DNA of 32,305 bases from Nemertoderma westbladi (GCA_032718475.1 JAUCBJ010004785.1:1-32305), one strand, 5' to 3'. Counted from the stretch's first letter, positions 9,075 through 20,184 are shown. The notes: generated from the letters alone by a model not told the origin. Program-made: numbers and translations.

Positions 9075-11696
9075 CTGAATTGATATTAGTATTATTTATT
9101 ATAATTATATCGTAGCTAATATATGTATTATTTTCCTATACTAATTAAAATTACGGTGTGGAATGACAAAAAATACAAAATTAACCCTAAAGCCATGCAC
9201 AGTAGGGCGGTGCGTTTTTTACTTTTTTTCGATTTCATTGTTCTACCGGTGCACAAAAGTTGCCAAATGGTAAAAAAATAAGGCAAAAAAATTTCTCTAA
9301 ATTTCATCGATATCTTGACGGATCCCAAGGGGGTTGAAATTTTAAGCCTTCGCGATGCACCACAATGACATTTATAACAATATAACACATTGATGAAAGA
9401 TCAATGACTCAAGAAAGAACTTCCTGCATGCATCAAATGTCATCAAATGGGTCCCAAACTTAGTTAGAAACCAAAATTTTGATTTTTGGATCAAGGGAAC
9501 TAGTGCCACAGGCACATGGCCAGAACCTACCCTTTGGCGCAAGTGACGAGTATTCTCAATTTTCAGTATGGCCAACTTTTAGTACTCCTACTGCATTAAT
9601 AGTATGCTCATTAGAACCACAATGACCGATTTAGTGGGGGTAGACACCTTCAAAAAAAACGTAGAGCGAATAGTTCTTGAGATAACGCAGAAAATGTGAA
9701 GTCCGGCACAAGTCTACATTACCGCCTTGAAGCGATATGGGCAAATGCACTAACAATGATACTTTGAATTATCTTAAGGCATCAAAAATATACACATCAC
9801 TGCAAGAAATTGATTTAGTGTATACAGACACCTTCAAAATGAAAGAGTAGTGATTAGTTCACTATAGTTTTTGTACGAAATGTGTGGAATGGGTCAACTC
9901 AATCCCAATATCAAGTATCAATAAATTGGTGGACATAGTCTTGACATTTTGTAAAATAGCTTAAGAACTACTGACTACTCTTTATTTTGACAATTTTCAA
10001 CAACATTTTTCAACAATATCTTATCTTAAAACCATTAATATTAAAGCTTAAAATTAAACAATCATAAAGTGCCAAAAAGCTCCGTTTGCAATTAATCATA
10101 AGGTCAATTAAGCTTCATTGGCTTTTTAAGAATGATTGGTGATTCTGTATTAGTAAATCCAAGATGAGTAATAGACTTGATGCACAAACATAAAATTGTT
10201 AGGCTAGAAACAATTGAATAAGATAACAGAGTGCCCTGAATCGAGTGGCGGGGTGTGATTTTTGTAAAAACTTGAGGAATCAGTCAAAATGGCGGGTTTA
10301 AGTAAGTGCGGGAAATTAATTTTGAAAAGATTATGTGATTGGCTGCTACAGATTTAATGTCACTACAAAGTGCTCTGATAATTTTTCTATCTTGGTTTCT
10401 ATGGATAGTGTTTTTTTGATTCATTCAAATACACATTTAATCTGGATCATATCACAAATGGTTTATATCAATTGAAAGCGGGGAGTCTTTGTGCGTCTAT
10501 TGACACTACAATGAATTAAATTCATGATGAGGAACATTGATAAAAGGCTGTTTGCAAATTTGCAAACTTGATTGATTACCAGTACCTCCTACCTAACAGC
10601 CTGAGACATAACATCCTATCAGCACCTTGCATTACAGTATCTGAGTAATGCAGGTTACTTGATTACGTTGGGTACACCTACCGCTCTTATGCTACCCTTG
10701 ACAAGTACACATTTAGAATATTCCAAGTAGCTGAGTTCTGAGTACTACCAATTAGACTGACTGGTATTACAAGTTTAGTGTCATTATAAATCTAATCTGT
10801 AGGCCTTTCCGTACTCAATACAGGTAGGAACTCAGAACTAGGACGTTACTGCTAACAGGATATACAAAAGCCAACTGTGACGGGATCCCCGAGTTGGCGA
10901 GGGAATCCCGACCACTGTGTTTTGCTATTGTGTAGTACGCGTCGCCACGTCTGCTGGCTGCAGAATAACTGAGTTTTAGTTGCAGTTGTTCATAATGTCA
11001 GAATACAATAATAGCACAATCAGAATATAATAATAGCATGGTTATTGACGACGTTCTAAACTGTCTTGCTTCCACACTCTACACAAACCAACTGAACATC
11101 ATGTAATAAATGCAACAGTTATATTACTAACACATATAGAATATTGGTACTTGCTGTATGGCCTGGCCAATGGATCCATCCCAATTAGATGGTGTTCTGC
11201 CCCACCATTGGCTAACCTATCCCCCCTTCCTTTGGCACTCCCTGTTCCCTTGTATCCACATTCTAGCTCCCTTCGTCCCCCTGAGATGGCCTATAGCCTC
11301 TCATCTTTCCTTGTGGCTGGCAATGTATATTGCCTTCGTTGGTTGTTAGGTGCTCACTAGTCCCATAGGACTTATCCCCCTCTATGCTCGCTCCCCACAC
11401 TTGGACCTCGCACTCTATACTCCCCCCCCCCCCCCCCCCCCTCCCTATACGCTTCTCCCATACTCAACCCCCTTTCTGCTGTCACTCTCCACACACTCCT
11501 ATCGGGCCTCACGCATGTGTATACCATGTCAGTGAGATCTGTCATTGTCCCACCTTCCTGTTTTAGTCAATTAGTCCCCAGTCCCAGTAGCTAATTGGAA
11601 AAGGTTATACCTGACTATTCTACGTATATTATACTTCTCTAGTATTAATTGATTACGTACATACATTTTAATTGCACTTATATTAATTGCGTTATG
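9075..11696. other. Gene-poor stretch, probably upstream intron or old repeats
   Basis: No supported exon or RNA gene. Two diverged copies of GATTTAGTG followed by AGACACCTTCAAAA occur near 9630 and 9812, suggesting old repeats. A short doublet of TCAGAATA-AATAATAGCA lies near 11000-11036. From 11150 to 11570 the plus strand becomes C- and CT-rich, including 20 C at 11422-11441. This resembles the base bias of the gag-like region at 12.6-15.2 kb and may belong to the same element. Confidence 0.45.
11422..11441. repeat. Poly-C homopolymer tract (20 C)
   Basis: An uninterrupted run of 20 cytosines in a CT-rich stretch; its exact length is uncertain for the usual homopolymer reasons. Confidence 0.95.
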
Positions 11697-12568
11697 GATT
11701 TTTTGAGTATTCCATTATATTTATAAACTATGTAAAATCATTTTGAGAAATTCACACGCAATTTGCTACACAAACACCCTATATGGGACACAAACACCCT
11801 ATATGGGACATAAAGAACCTATTTGGGACAAATTTAAATTAAAGCTATGATAGTGAATTCTATTTTATTTTGAGTATTCCATTATATTTATTAACTATGT
11901 AAAATCATTTTGAGAAAGTCACACGCAATTTGCTACATAAACACCCTATATGGGACACAAACACCCTATATGGGACATAAACAACCTATTTGGGACAAAT
12001 GTAAATTAAAGCTATGATGGTGAATTCTATTTTATTTTGAGTATTCCATTATATTTATAAACTATGTAAAATCGTTTTGAGAAAGTCACACGCTATTTGG
12101 GACACAAACACCCTATATGGGACACAAACACACTATATGGGACATAAACAACCTATTTGGAACAAATTTAAATTAAAGCAATGATAGTGAATTATATTTT
12201 CTTTTGAGTATTCCATTATATTTATAAACTATGTAAAATCATTTTGAGAAATTCACACGCTATTTGGCACTCAAACACCCTATATGGGACAAAAACAACC
12301 TATTTGGGACAAATTGAAATTAAAGCTCTGGTAGTGAATTCTATATTCTTTTGAGTCCCTTACATTTAGAAACTATTTGAAATCATTATAAGCAATACAT
12401 ACCTTATACGGGACACAAACACCCTATATGGGACAAAAACAACCTATTTGGGACAAAATTAAATTAAAGCTATAATAGTGGATTCTATCTTCTTTTGAGT
12501 ATTTCAATATATTTATAAACTATGTAAAATCATTTTGAGAAAGTCACACGCAATTTTTGAGTTATTTG
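11697..12568. repeat. Tandem repeat, about 145-165 bp units, five and a half copies
   Basis: Units begin at TTTTGAGTATTCCATTATAT and run through AACTATGTAAAATC, a sub-repeat block of CAAACACCCTATATGGGACA words, and AATTAAAGCTATGATAGTG. Starts are near 11700, 11866, 12031, 12203, 12350 and 12493; the last unit breaks off near 12568. The 22-bp sub-repeat occurs two to three times per unit, and its copy number explains much of the length variation. The array abuts the 3' end of the gag-like pseudogene (minus strand), so it may be that element's 3' non-coding tail. It could equally be an independent satellite. Confidence 0.85.
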
Positions 12569-12632
12569 TACTTATGTGTCCATGCGGTGCCTTCCAGGCA
12601 CGTCGACATCACCCGCAATCAGTTCTAGAGTT

Positions 12633-12995
12633 CTATAGTGCTCCTCCCGAACCCTCCAGGAACCATATCAGTTCTTTCCCTCTATCATCATCTTGCTTCA
12701 GTCGCTTACTCCCCTCCTGTTTGCTCTTGAGGCCACTCATTCTCGCTGATACTGTCTTGCCAAGCCCCGTTGTTGGTTTCTTGGGTGCGGGCGTTATTAC
12801 TTCGTGATATCGCATCGCAGGTGGTCCCACCGAGTGTCCCTCCTGCTTCCCCCTGGTAGCATCCCACAAGATCATCTTCATCCCATGCGGCACATGTTCC
12901 ACCAGAAAATCCCTGAACTCCATCCTGTTTTCTGGTGACCATCTGTCCAGATATCTTTGGGTGTTAATGACCCCTCCATACGATGATGACCCCTC
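12633..12995 (-). pseudogene. C-terminal part of the gag-like gene
   Basis: This frame continues the zinc-knuckle segment once the 32-bp duplication at 12996-13059 is discounted. It reads through RYLDRWSPENRMEFRDF to a Lys/Arg-rich, low-complexity tail and stops at 12633. The basic tail could bind nucleic acid, but I recognise no named domain. No protease or reverse transcriptase follows; instead the tandem repeat begins about 65 bases further on. Confidence 0.55.
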
Positions 12996-13059
12996 CGCTG
13001 TTGCTACCTCCTGATATGTGAATGGTACGCTGTTGCTACCTCCTGATACGTGAATGGTA
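12996..13059. repeat. 32-bp tandem duplication that shifts the gag-like frame
   Basis: Two adjacent 32-bp copies, 12996-13027 and 13028-13059, differ at one base (ATGTG versus ACGTG). Because 32 is not a multiple of three, the reading frame is lost. Removing one copy brings the upstream frame exactly into the frame ending at 12633. This is a clear, datable cause of inactivation. Confidence 0.9.
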
Positions 13060-13537
13060 GTCTCCTCTTGGTAATCTCCTGGTGGGCCTGCAGGTTAATG
13101 TTGAAAAACCCCCACCGGAACTCCTGGGCCTTTATCCTTTGCCTTGTCATGATTCCGACGTCAGCCCAATCCTCGAAGATACGGAATTTCTCCTCATCCT
13201 CCATCCAGTCACACTGGCGCTCAAAGTGCCCCCTGAACTTGCACTTCGAACACCTGTGGTGCAACCATTGGCACGCACCCATCCTATGGGTAGACTCGTG
13301 GCAATATAGACATGTCGTCCCCTTTTGGTAACAATACAGACAGTTCTTCTGCTGATGGGTCAATCTACCACAGTAGTCGCAACTGTCTATCACTGTCTCT
13401 CGCACCAAGTCGTCCTTGGCTCCGCATAGAATCCTGGGTCTATGGAACCGCTGATAGGTGAACATTTCGACCTTGTCCTCCCTATCCATGTCGATGTCCT
13501 CCTCCTCCTCCTCCCTTGGCATCATTTCCCCAAACAC
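13004..13537 (-). pseudogene. Gag-like segment with three CCHC zinc knuckles
   Basis: An acidic run (EEEEEDIDMDRED) is followed by three Cys-X2-Cys-X4-His-X4-Cys knuckles: CDYCGRLTHQQKNC, CLYCHESTHRMGAC and CSKCKFRGHFERQC. A further CLYC pair lies between the first two. Such knuckles are the nucleic-acid-binding part of retroelement Gag proteins and of some LINE ORF1 proteins. The segment is in the same frame as 13541-14530, from which a single TGA at 13541-13543 separates it. It ends where the 32-bp duplication shifts the frame. I do not recognise the retroelement family. Confidence 0.7.
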
Positions 13538-13540
13538 TAC

Positions 13541-14530
13541 TCATGGTCCGATTCCCAGTTGCTCGCCCAGCCAAATCGTGTTCACCAGGAAATCCATCAC
13601 CCGCTCCCAGGCTCGCTTGCCAGGTGCGTCCCAGAACGCTCTCGCCCCGCTGGCTGCCAACACTCTCCCATCCACCCAGTCCGTGTCCGACTGGCTGATT
13701 CTCTCTATCGGTGGCATCTCCCTGAACTCATCCTCATCTACTTCCTCTGTCACGAGCGGCCCCAAACCCGGGATCCCGGTTGATCCACCATGTCCCTTCC
13801 CAGCCTGGCACTCACCCGCAACCCTCCACCCTTCCATCGCCCTCGGTCTCTTCCTTATGAAGTCGCCCTCAGACCCCGCAGGCATTGGCATTCCCTGCAG
13901 TCCCGATGTAGACTGCATCGGTGTCTCTTCCATCCAATCCACCTCGCCCCCCAGCCGAAACTCGCCCGAGGTCTCTGATCCCCACCTCAACTCGTCCAAA
14001 TCTTGGGCCTCAAAATCGTACTCCCCTCCCCTTATATCCGCCTCTCTACCTGCTGCATCCCTCCTCTCTCTCCTGGCGACTTCCTCTAGCCTCATTTCCT
14101 CTTCTCTATCCGCCTCGTGTTTCTTCCATTGTTTGTGCGGTGTGTCTACCTCTCTGTCCACCAGGTGTCGGGTATCGTAATACACTGATTCGCCCTTCTG
14201 CCCAGGGTGGTTTACAAGACCTGCTAGGGCTACCTTAAATGCTCCCCTGTGGTTCAGAGCTGCTCCCATTAGTAGAATCGCCGCCGGCTCCCTGCCAATA
14301 GCCACCATGATAAATAGCTTCAGTAAACCTATCATTATCCAGTCTTCCTGTAAGATATATCTCTTCTGATATATCTTTATCACTCCCTTCCGGAAGTGAT
14401 ATAACTCTTCCTTCCCTGGTCTCGCTCCCCATTTGAGTGAGTTCGCAAGCTCCGCCCCGTATTCCTCTTGGAACTTATTCCACTCCATCGGCTTGTAGCA
14501 GATGAGCCCCATCAGCTGGCCCATCGCCAC
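13541..14530 (-). pseudogene. Central part of the gag-like gene
   Basis: A 329-codon open frame. The first half is predicted helical (LLKLFIMVAIGREPAAILLM), as in a capsid-like domain. A charged stretch rich in Glu and Arg (about residues 135-170) follows, then an acidic Gly/Glu-rich linker. It ends with KRAWERVMDFLVNTIWLGEQ before the in-frame TGA at 13541-13543. Plus-strand open frames across this region are its G-rich antisense shadow. The capsid reading is inferred only from position upstream of zinc knuckles and from helix content. Confidence 0.5.
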
Positions 14531-15206
14531 AGCTCCACATTGTCCCGTGTTATCCCCAATCCCAATCCATTTGGTTTCGTCATAGCAATGTAGACTACCT
14601 GCATGTCCAGAAGTTTTGGGGTGCCCGGTCCAACAATCCTTTCCACGTCGCTGCGTATCACCGATCCAACCTTGATCGTAGTCTTCAGCCTTACTAGTTC
14701 CTGCACCGCATTCGGTAACCAGTTTAATTTCGGCCTGCTCCTCTTCCCGTAGGTCCCTAGGTCGAATAGAAGGATATCTCCTTTCGGCGCTGCTAAATGC
14801 AGCAATATAGTCCTACCCGATCCCCTTCTCGACCCTTCGTCATCCTCCACAGTCCTCACGTCGCCTAGGGTCATGTATCCGCGGAATCCATAGAATCTAC
14901 AAACCTCCTCCATTCCTTCCTTGGTGGTTCCCTTGCGTACTTCGGTATCCCGAAGGTTGCCTCGTCTCCCTTTACAACGTAATGAAGATGCTCGTTGATT
15001 GCATAGGCCATAGGTGCCGACCAGTCGTCTCTCGTGGATCTCCCTAAACTGATCTTATATTATAGCGCGTGCGCTTTCTGACTTTTCGGGAGTCATTTGT
15101 AGTATTCCCTCGTCTTATTCTCTGGATGCCTCAGCGTGAAGTCCACTAGTAACTCCTTCCCGCTTTTCTCCGACTTCCTCTTCTTCACCAGTTTCTCCGC
15201 CATCAT
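14512..15206 (-). pseudogene. N-terminal part of the gag-like gene, several lesions
   Basis: The likely start is the ATG at 15206 (MMAEKLVKKRKSEKSGKELL, Lys-rich). TGA at 15093-15095 and TAA at 15060-15062 interrupt this frame. It continues to about 14900 and changes frame near FVDSMDS, into a 133-codon frame (MEEVCRFYGFRGY onward, ending at 14512). Another frame change in the overlap at 14512-14530 leads to the central part. Reading all four parts in order gives about 850 codons from 15206 to 12633, far longer than most Gag proteins. No similarity to a named family is recognised here. Confidence 0.5.
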
Positions 15207-15700
15207 GATTCCACTCTCTCACCAGGCTGGTGGTGCCTTAGAAAGGCTCAGTTAGGTAAGATGTTACTAAATATGGTCTTAATTAGCTTTCATCAGTGAT
15301 GGCCTACCTCCTATCTGTTCTTTTGTCAAATTTTGTACAGATATTTCCCCCTATATGCCAATAATGTGCCTAATTCGTAATTTTGTCCGTTACTTTTATT
15401 AATGATTCTAGAATCCTTCTTCCCAGTTGCTATAATTTTCTAATTTTTTATTATTATTTAATATTCACCCCCCTATGTGCTACTATTCTACCTGCTACTC
15501 AATTACTACGTAAGTAATTCACTTCTACTTGTCTACAGAGAAGACTAGCTACAGTTTTCTTATTGTTGTACTAGCTTCCTACCAGACAGCTTTCTGGCTC
15601 TGTAACAATACCCTAAGTCTGTATTATGGGCTATGCGCTATGGTAGTCTAGTTCGTGCAGCCTACAGTCTATTCTACTATGCCTACATACTCCCTCCAAC
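15207..15700. other. Spacer between gag-like gene and rolling-circle array
   Basis: AT-rich, with no open frame of note. It could include the 5' untranslated region or LTR of the gag-like element. I compared it by eye with 11.1-11.7 kb and found no long terminal repeat pair. Confidence 0.45.
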
Positions 15701-15783
15701 TTAATTAATTAATCTAATGTTTGGAATGGTGAATAGGCTTGTAAACTAGAAAGCCATGGCCCTTCAGGCCATGGGCTTTCTAG
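15701..15783 (+). mobile_element. 3'-terminal fragment of a family A rolling-circle element
   Basis: It has the AATTAATTAAT tract, then TTTGGAATGGTGAATAGGCT, the terminal hairpin and CTAG (15780-15783), matching the 3' ends of the complete copies further on. No tandem core precedes it. It is therefore a truncated copy into whose 3' end the next element is joined directly. Confidence 0.65.
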
Positions 15784-15784
15784 T
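15745..15784 (+). other. Terminal hairpin and CTAG|TC junction 1
   Basis: The arms ACTAGAAAGCC and GGCTTTCTAGT enclose ATGGCC and GGCCAT around a short loop. The other copies have GTGGCC paired with GGCCAC at this place, so the G-C to A-T change is compensated on both arms. The CTAG end is followed at once by the TC start of the next element. Confidence 0.75.
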
Positions 15785-15812
15785 CTATCTATCTATATAT
15801 ATAAATATCATG

Positions 15813-15843
<31 letters not shown>

Positions 15844-17905
15844 TTGTTTGTCTGTCCAAGCTATACGTTTCTACACACAAGCACCAACCTGAGCTCGCGA
15901 TACATCGAACGAAAGCTCTCGTCACGAGCACGTGCACTGTCGCTATCTCGAGTCTTATTTTACGCGTTTGTTTTCGTGAATGCAGATTTCGTGAATTTGG
16001 TACCGGTAGCGCAGTAGGCCTAGCAGTTCATTCTGTCACTCTACATGTTGGGTCTCGACTATTATGCTACTTTTTGATACCAGACATAATCTGTTCTAAA
16101 TGATACTTTGCAGATCTGTTCCCGACCATAGACTGTGTGTTTGGGAGGACACTGATCAATCTGCAGTTCTCCAGTCTGCCGCTAGGGGGCGAAATATCCG
16201 AAACTGAAAACATCTCCCATTTCGTTATTATTAAAGCCTTTTAGCTGATACATGGCAGAGGTCTTCTACACCATAGGCTTTGTGTTTGGGGAGGATGCTG
16301 ACCAATCTGCAATTCCCCAGTCTGCCGCTAGGGGGAGAAATATCTGAAAGTGAAAACCTTATCCCATTTCTTTGTTTATAATGATTTTTTGCTGATACTT
16401 GGCAGAGGTCTACTACACCATACAGCGTGTTTGGGGAGGAGCTAATCAGTCTGCATTTCTCCAGTCTACCGCTAGGGGGCCAAATGTCTGAAAGTGAAAA
16501 CCTTATCCCATTTCGTTATTAATAATGCTTTTAGGCTGACACTTGGCAGATGTGTATTACACCATATGGTGTGTGTCTGTGGAGGACGCCCAACTATCTG
16601 CAGTTCTCCATTCGGCCGCTAGGGGGCGAAATATCTGAAAGTGAAAACCTTATCCCATTTCGTTGTTTATAATACTTATAGGCTGGTTCTTGGCAGAGGT
16701 CTACTACACCATAGGTTGCGTGTTTGTGGAAAACTCTCACCAATCTGCAATTCCCCCGTCTGCCACTAGGGGGCCAAATGTCTGAAAGTGAAAATCTTAT
16801 CCCATTTCGTTATTAATAATGCTTTTAGGCTGACACTTGGCAGCTGTGTATTACACCATATGGTGTGTGTCTGTGGAGGACGCCCAACTACCTGGAGTTC
16901 TCCATTCGGCCGCTAGGGGGCGAAATATCTGAAAGTGAAAACCTTATCCCATTTCGTTGTTTATAATACTTATAGGCTGATACTTGGCAGAGGTCTACTA
17001 CACCATAGGCTGCGTGTTTGTGGAGAACTCTGACCAAGCTGCAATTCCTCTGTCTGCCACTAGGGGGCGCAATGTCTGAAAGTGAAAACCTTCACCCATT
17101 TCGTTATTAATAATGGTTTTATGCTGATACTTTGCAGAGGTCTTCTACACCATAGACTGTGTTTTTGTGGAGAACTCTGACCAATCTGCAATTCCTAAGT
17201 CTGCCGCTAGAGGGTGAAATGTCTGAAATGAAAACCTTCTCCAATTTCGTTGTTTCTAATGCTTTTTTTTATATTTGGGAAAGTTATACTACACCATAGG
17301 CTGTGTGTTTGGGGCGGATGCTAACCAGTCTGCAGTTCTCCAGTATACTGCTAGAGGGTGCGAAATGTCTGAAAAGTGAAAACATTCTCACATTTATTTA
17401 TTAAAAATGCATTTAGGCTGATACTTGGCAGAGGTCTACTGTTGTACTACATCATTGGCTGCGTCTTTGGGAAGGACGTTGACCAGTCTGCAGTTCTCCA
17501 GTCCGCCACTAGGGGACGAATTATCTGAAAGTTAAATCCTTCTCCCATTTAAATGCTTTAGAGTTGATTCTTGGCAGCGATCTAAAATTACTGTACAGTA
17601 CCTACTAAATTTACGAGGATGATAACCTGCAGTTCTACAGTTTAACCTTTTTCCATATTTTTACTATTTTGTAATCCTTTGGAAATGATACTTGGTAGGC
17701 ATTTACTACAGTATATACAACAAGCCTTATGTTGTACATAGTAGTTTGTAGTAAAATAGCTTCAGTAATTTTGTTTGAGAGAACACTCAATCATGTGACG
17801 TTTTGTTAAGTTAAGTTAATTAATTAATTACAGAATTAATGTTTGGAATGGTGAATAGGCTTGTGAACTAGAAAGCCGTGGCCCGAAGGGCCACTGGCTT
17901 TCTAG
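15784..17905 (+). mobile_element. Rolling-circle-type element A1 (Helitron/HINE-like, non-autonomous)
   Basis: 2,122 bp, TC start and CTAG end. In order it has a TATATATAAAT block, a (GTCT)n/(GTTT)n microsatellite near 15812-15856, a 5' module beginning AAGCTATACG, then ten core repeats of about 147 bp (16.16-17.6 kb), an AATTAATTAATTA tract and the terminal hairpin. No open frame resembles Rep/helicase. This layout (GTCY microsatellite, tandem core, 3' hairpin) is that described for DINE-1/HINE Helentrons and bivalve pearl elements. Compared with A2 it lacks about 185 bp of the 5' module after GCTACTTTTTGAT. Assignment is structural only. Confidence 0.7.
16160..17600 (+). repeat. Core tandem repeat of A1, about 147-bp period, CTCF-like motif in most units
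   Basis: About ten units, each with CCGCTAGGGGGCGAAAT or a variant, then GTCTGAAAGTGAAAACC, TTATTAATAATGCTTTTAGG, CTGATACTTGGCAGAGG, TCTACTACACCATA and CTGCAGTTCTCCAG. Motif starts fall near 16180, 16326, 16480, 16617, 16763, 16909, 17057, 17204, 17350 and 17502. The copy at 17057-17070, CCACTAGGGGGCGC, fits the published CTCF consensus CCASYAGRKGGC with no mismatch. Binding is not shown. Confidence 0.8.
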
Positions 17906-17906
17906 T
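17867..17906 (+). other. Terminal hairpin and CTAG|TC junction 2
   Basis: ACTAGAAAGCC-GTGGCCC, loop GAA, GGGCCAC-T-GGCTTTCTAGT; one bulged T. CTAG is at 17902-17905 and the next element begins TC at 17906. Confidence 0.8.
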
Positions 17907-20084
17907 CTATCTATATATATAAATATCATGTGTTTGTCTGTCTGTCTGTCCAAGCTATACGTTTCTACAAACAAGCACCAATCGGAGCTCGCGATACATC
18001 GAACGAAAGCTCTCGTCACGAGCACGTGCACTGTCGCTATCTCGAGTCTTATTTTACGCATTTGTTTGCGTGAATGCAGATTTCGTGAAATTGGTACCGG
18101 TAGCACGGTAGGCCTAGCAGTTCATTCTGTCACTCTACATGTTGGGTCTCGACTATTATGCTACTTTTTGATGCGCATCTACGTGATGCAGACTGCCCCG
18201 AGCACATGGACACGAAACGTCGTTATATCGAGGCGAATTTTATGCATCATTTATGCATGAATGCGTATTTGTGGTCAAATTGGGCTATTATTCCATAACC
18301 ATTTTCAGCCAAATTTGTCAACCAGCAGGAAACTCTATAACAGCGGTTGCACCAACAGACTCAATCTGTTCTAAATGATACTTTGCAGATACGCTCCTGA
18401 CCATAGACTGTGTGTTTGGGAAGACACTGATCAATCTGGAGTTCTCCAGTCTGCTGCTAGGGGGCAAAATGTCAGAAACTGAAAACCTTCTCCCATTTCG
18501 TTATTATTAATGCCTTTTAGCTGATACGTGGCAGAGGTCTACTATACCATAGGCTGTGTGTTTTCGGAGGATGCTGACTAATCTGCCATTCCCCAGTCTG
18601 CCGCTAGGGGGAGAAATATCTGAAAGTGAAAACCTTTTCCCATTTCGTTGTTTATAATGCTTTTTTGCTGATACTTGGCAGAAGTCGACTACACCATAGA
18701 CTGCGTGTTTGTAGAGAACTCTGAATAATCTGAAATTCCTCTGTCTGCCGGTAGGGGGTGCAATGTCTGAAAGTGAAAACCTTCACCCATTTCGTTGTTT
18801 ATACTGCTTTTTTGCTGATACTTGGCAGAGGTCTACTACACCAAGACTGCGTGTTTGGGGAGGAGCTAGAACCAGTCTGCATTTATCCAGTCTACCGCTA
18901 GGGGGCCAAATATCTGAAAGTGAAAACCTTATCCAATTTCGTTATTAATAATGCTTTTAGGCTGACACTTGGCAGATGTGTATTACACCATAGGTTGTGT
19001 GTCTGGAGAGGATGCCGAACAACCTGCAGTTCTCTATTCGGCCGCTAGGGGGCGAAATGTCTGAACGTGAAAACCTAGCAGCTTATCCCATTTTGATGTT
19101 TATAATGTTTTTAGGCTGATACTTGTCAGAGGTCTACTACATCAAAGACTGCGTGTTTGTGGAGAACTAAGACCAATCTGCAATAGCTCTGTCTGCCGCT
19201 CGGGGCGCAATGTCTGAAAGTGAAAACTTTTATGCATTTCATTGTTTATAATGCTTTTTTGCTGATAGTTGGCAGAGGTCTACTACACCATAGACTAATT
19301 GTTTGGGGAGGAGATAGAACCAGTCTGCATTTATCCAGTCTACCGCTTGGGGGCCAAATGTCTGAAAGTGAAAACCTTATCCCATTTCGTTATTAATATG
19401 ATTTCAGGCTGACACTTGCCAGATGTGTAGTACACCATAGGGTGTGTGTCTAGGTAAGACGCCGAACAAACTGCAGTTCTCCATTCGGCCGGTAGGGGGT
19501 GAAATGTCTGAAAGTGAAAACCTTATCCCGTTTCGTTGTTTCTAATACTTTTAGGCTGATACTTGTCAGAGGTCTACTACACCATAGACTGCGTGTTTGT
19601 GGAAAACTCTGACCAATCTGCAATTTCTCAGTCTGCCGCTAGAGGGTGAAATGTCTCAAGTGAAATCCTTTTCCCATTTCGTTGTTTCTAATGCTTTGTT
19701 GCTTATACTTGGGAAAGGCATGCTTGACCATAGGCTGTTTGTATGGGGAGGATGCTAACCAGTCTGTGGATTTCCAGTCTACTGCTAGGGTGCGAAAAAT
19801 CTGAATCTGAAAAGTAAAAACATTCTCACATTTATTTATTAAAAATGCTTTACGCTGATAATTGTCAGAGGTCTACTGTACTACATCATAAGGCTGCTGC
19901 ATCTATGCGAATGACGTTGACCAGTGTAGATATCTGAAAAGTAAAACAGCATCAGTCCTTTTGTTTGAGAGAACACTCTCAGTCATATGAAGTTTTGTTA
20001 AGATAATTAATTAATTAATGTTTGGAATGGTGAATAGGCTTGTGAACTAGAAAGCCGTGGCCCAAAGGGCCACTGGCTTTCTAG
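17906..20084 (+). mobile_element. Rolling-circle-type element A2
   Basis: 2,179 bp, arranged as A1 but with the longer 5' module, which includes GCGCATCTACGTGATGCAG and CACGAAACGTCGTTATATCG. About ten core repeats run from 18.42 to 19.93 kb, and the CTAG end is at 20081-20084. At 18207-18230 it preserves the uninterrupted version of the site where the LINE entered the sixth element. A 110-codon open frame in the 5' module is shared with A1 and A3, but nothing shows that it is translated. Confidence 0.7.
18400..19935 (+). repeat. Core tandem repeat of A2
   Basis: Ten units of about 147 bp, same orientation as in A1. Motif variants include GCCGCTAGGGGGAGAAAT (18.6 kb), GCCGCTAGGGGGCGAAAT (19.05 kb), GCCGCTCGGGGCGCAAT (19.2 kb) and GCCGCTAGAGGGTGAAAT (19.64 kb). 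Some copies have lost the core, so the motif is not uniformly kept. Confidence 0.8.
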
Positions 20085-20085
20085 T
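20046..20085 (+). other. Terminal hairpin and CTAG|TC junction 3 (A to B)
   Basis: Same hairpin with loop AAA in place of GAA. CTAG is at 20081-20084. The element that follows belongs to family B, so head-to-tail joining is not confined to one family. Confidence 0.8.
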
Positions 20086-20114
20086 CTATCTTATCTAATA
20101 TATATAAATCTCGA

Positions 20115-20116
<2 letters not shown>

Positions 20117-20184
<68 letters not shown>
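20117..20184. repeat. (GTCT)17 microsatellite
   Basis: 68 bases of perfect tetranucleotide repeat inside B1. Shorter GTCT/GTTT/CAGT tracts sit at the same place in the other elements. GTCY microsatellites at this position are a recorded feature of DINE-1/pearl-type elements. Confidence 0.95.

Noticed and set aside
11151-11566. Overlapping Pro/Leu-rich plus-strand open frames
   Set aside because: They come from CT-rich sequence with a poly-C run; overlapping frames look alike in composition and none resembles a protein family.
11770-12450. CArG-box (SRF) sites in the CCTATATGGG words
   Set aside because: Only five A/T bases lie between CC and GG; the consensus needs six.
13442-14238. Long Ser/Pro-rich plus-strand open frames
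   Set aside because: They are the antisense shadow of the GC-biased gag-like gene, whose minus-strand frame has zinc knuckles.
17928-18260. About 90-115 codon frame shared by elements A1, A2 and A3
   Set aside because: Conserved only because the DNA copies are similar; it starts in the microsatellite, varies at its end, and has no known domain.
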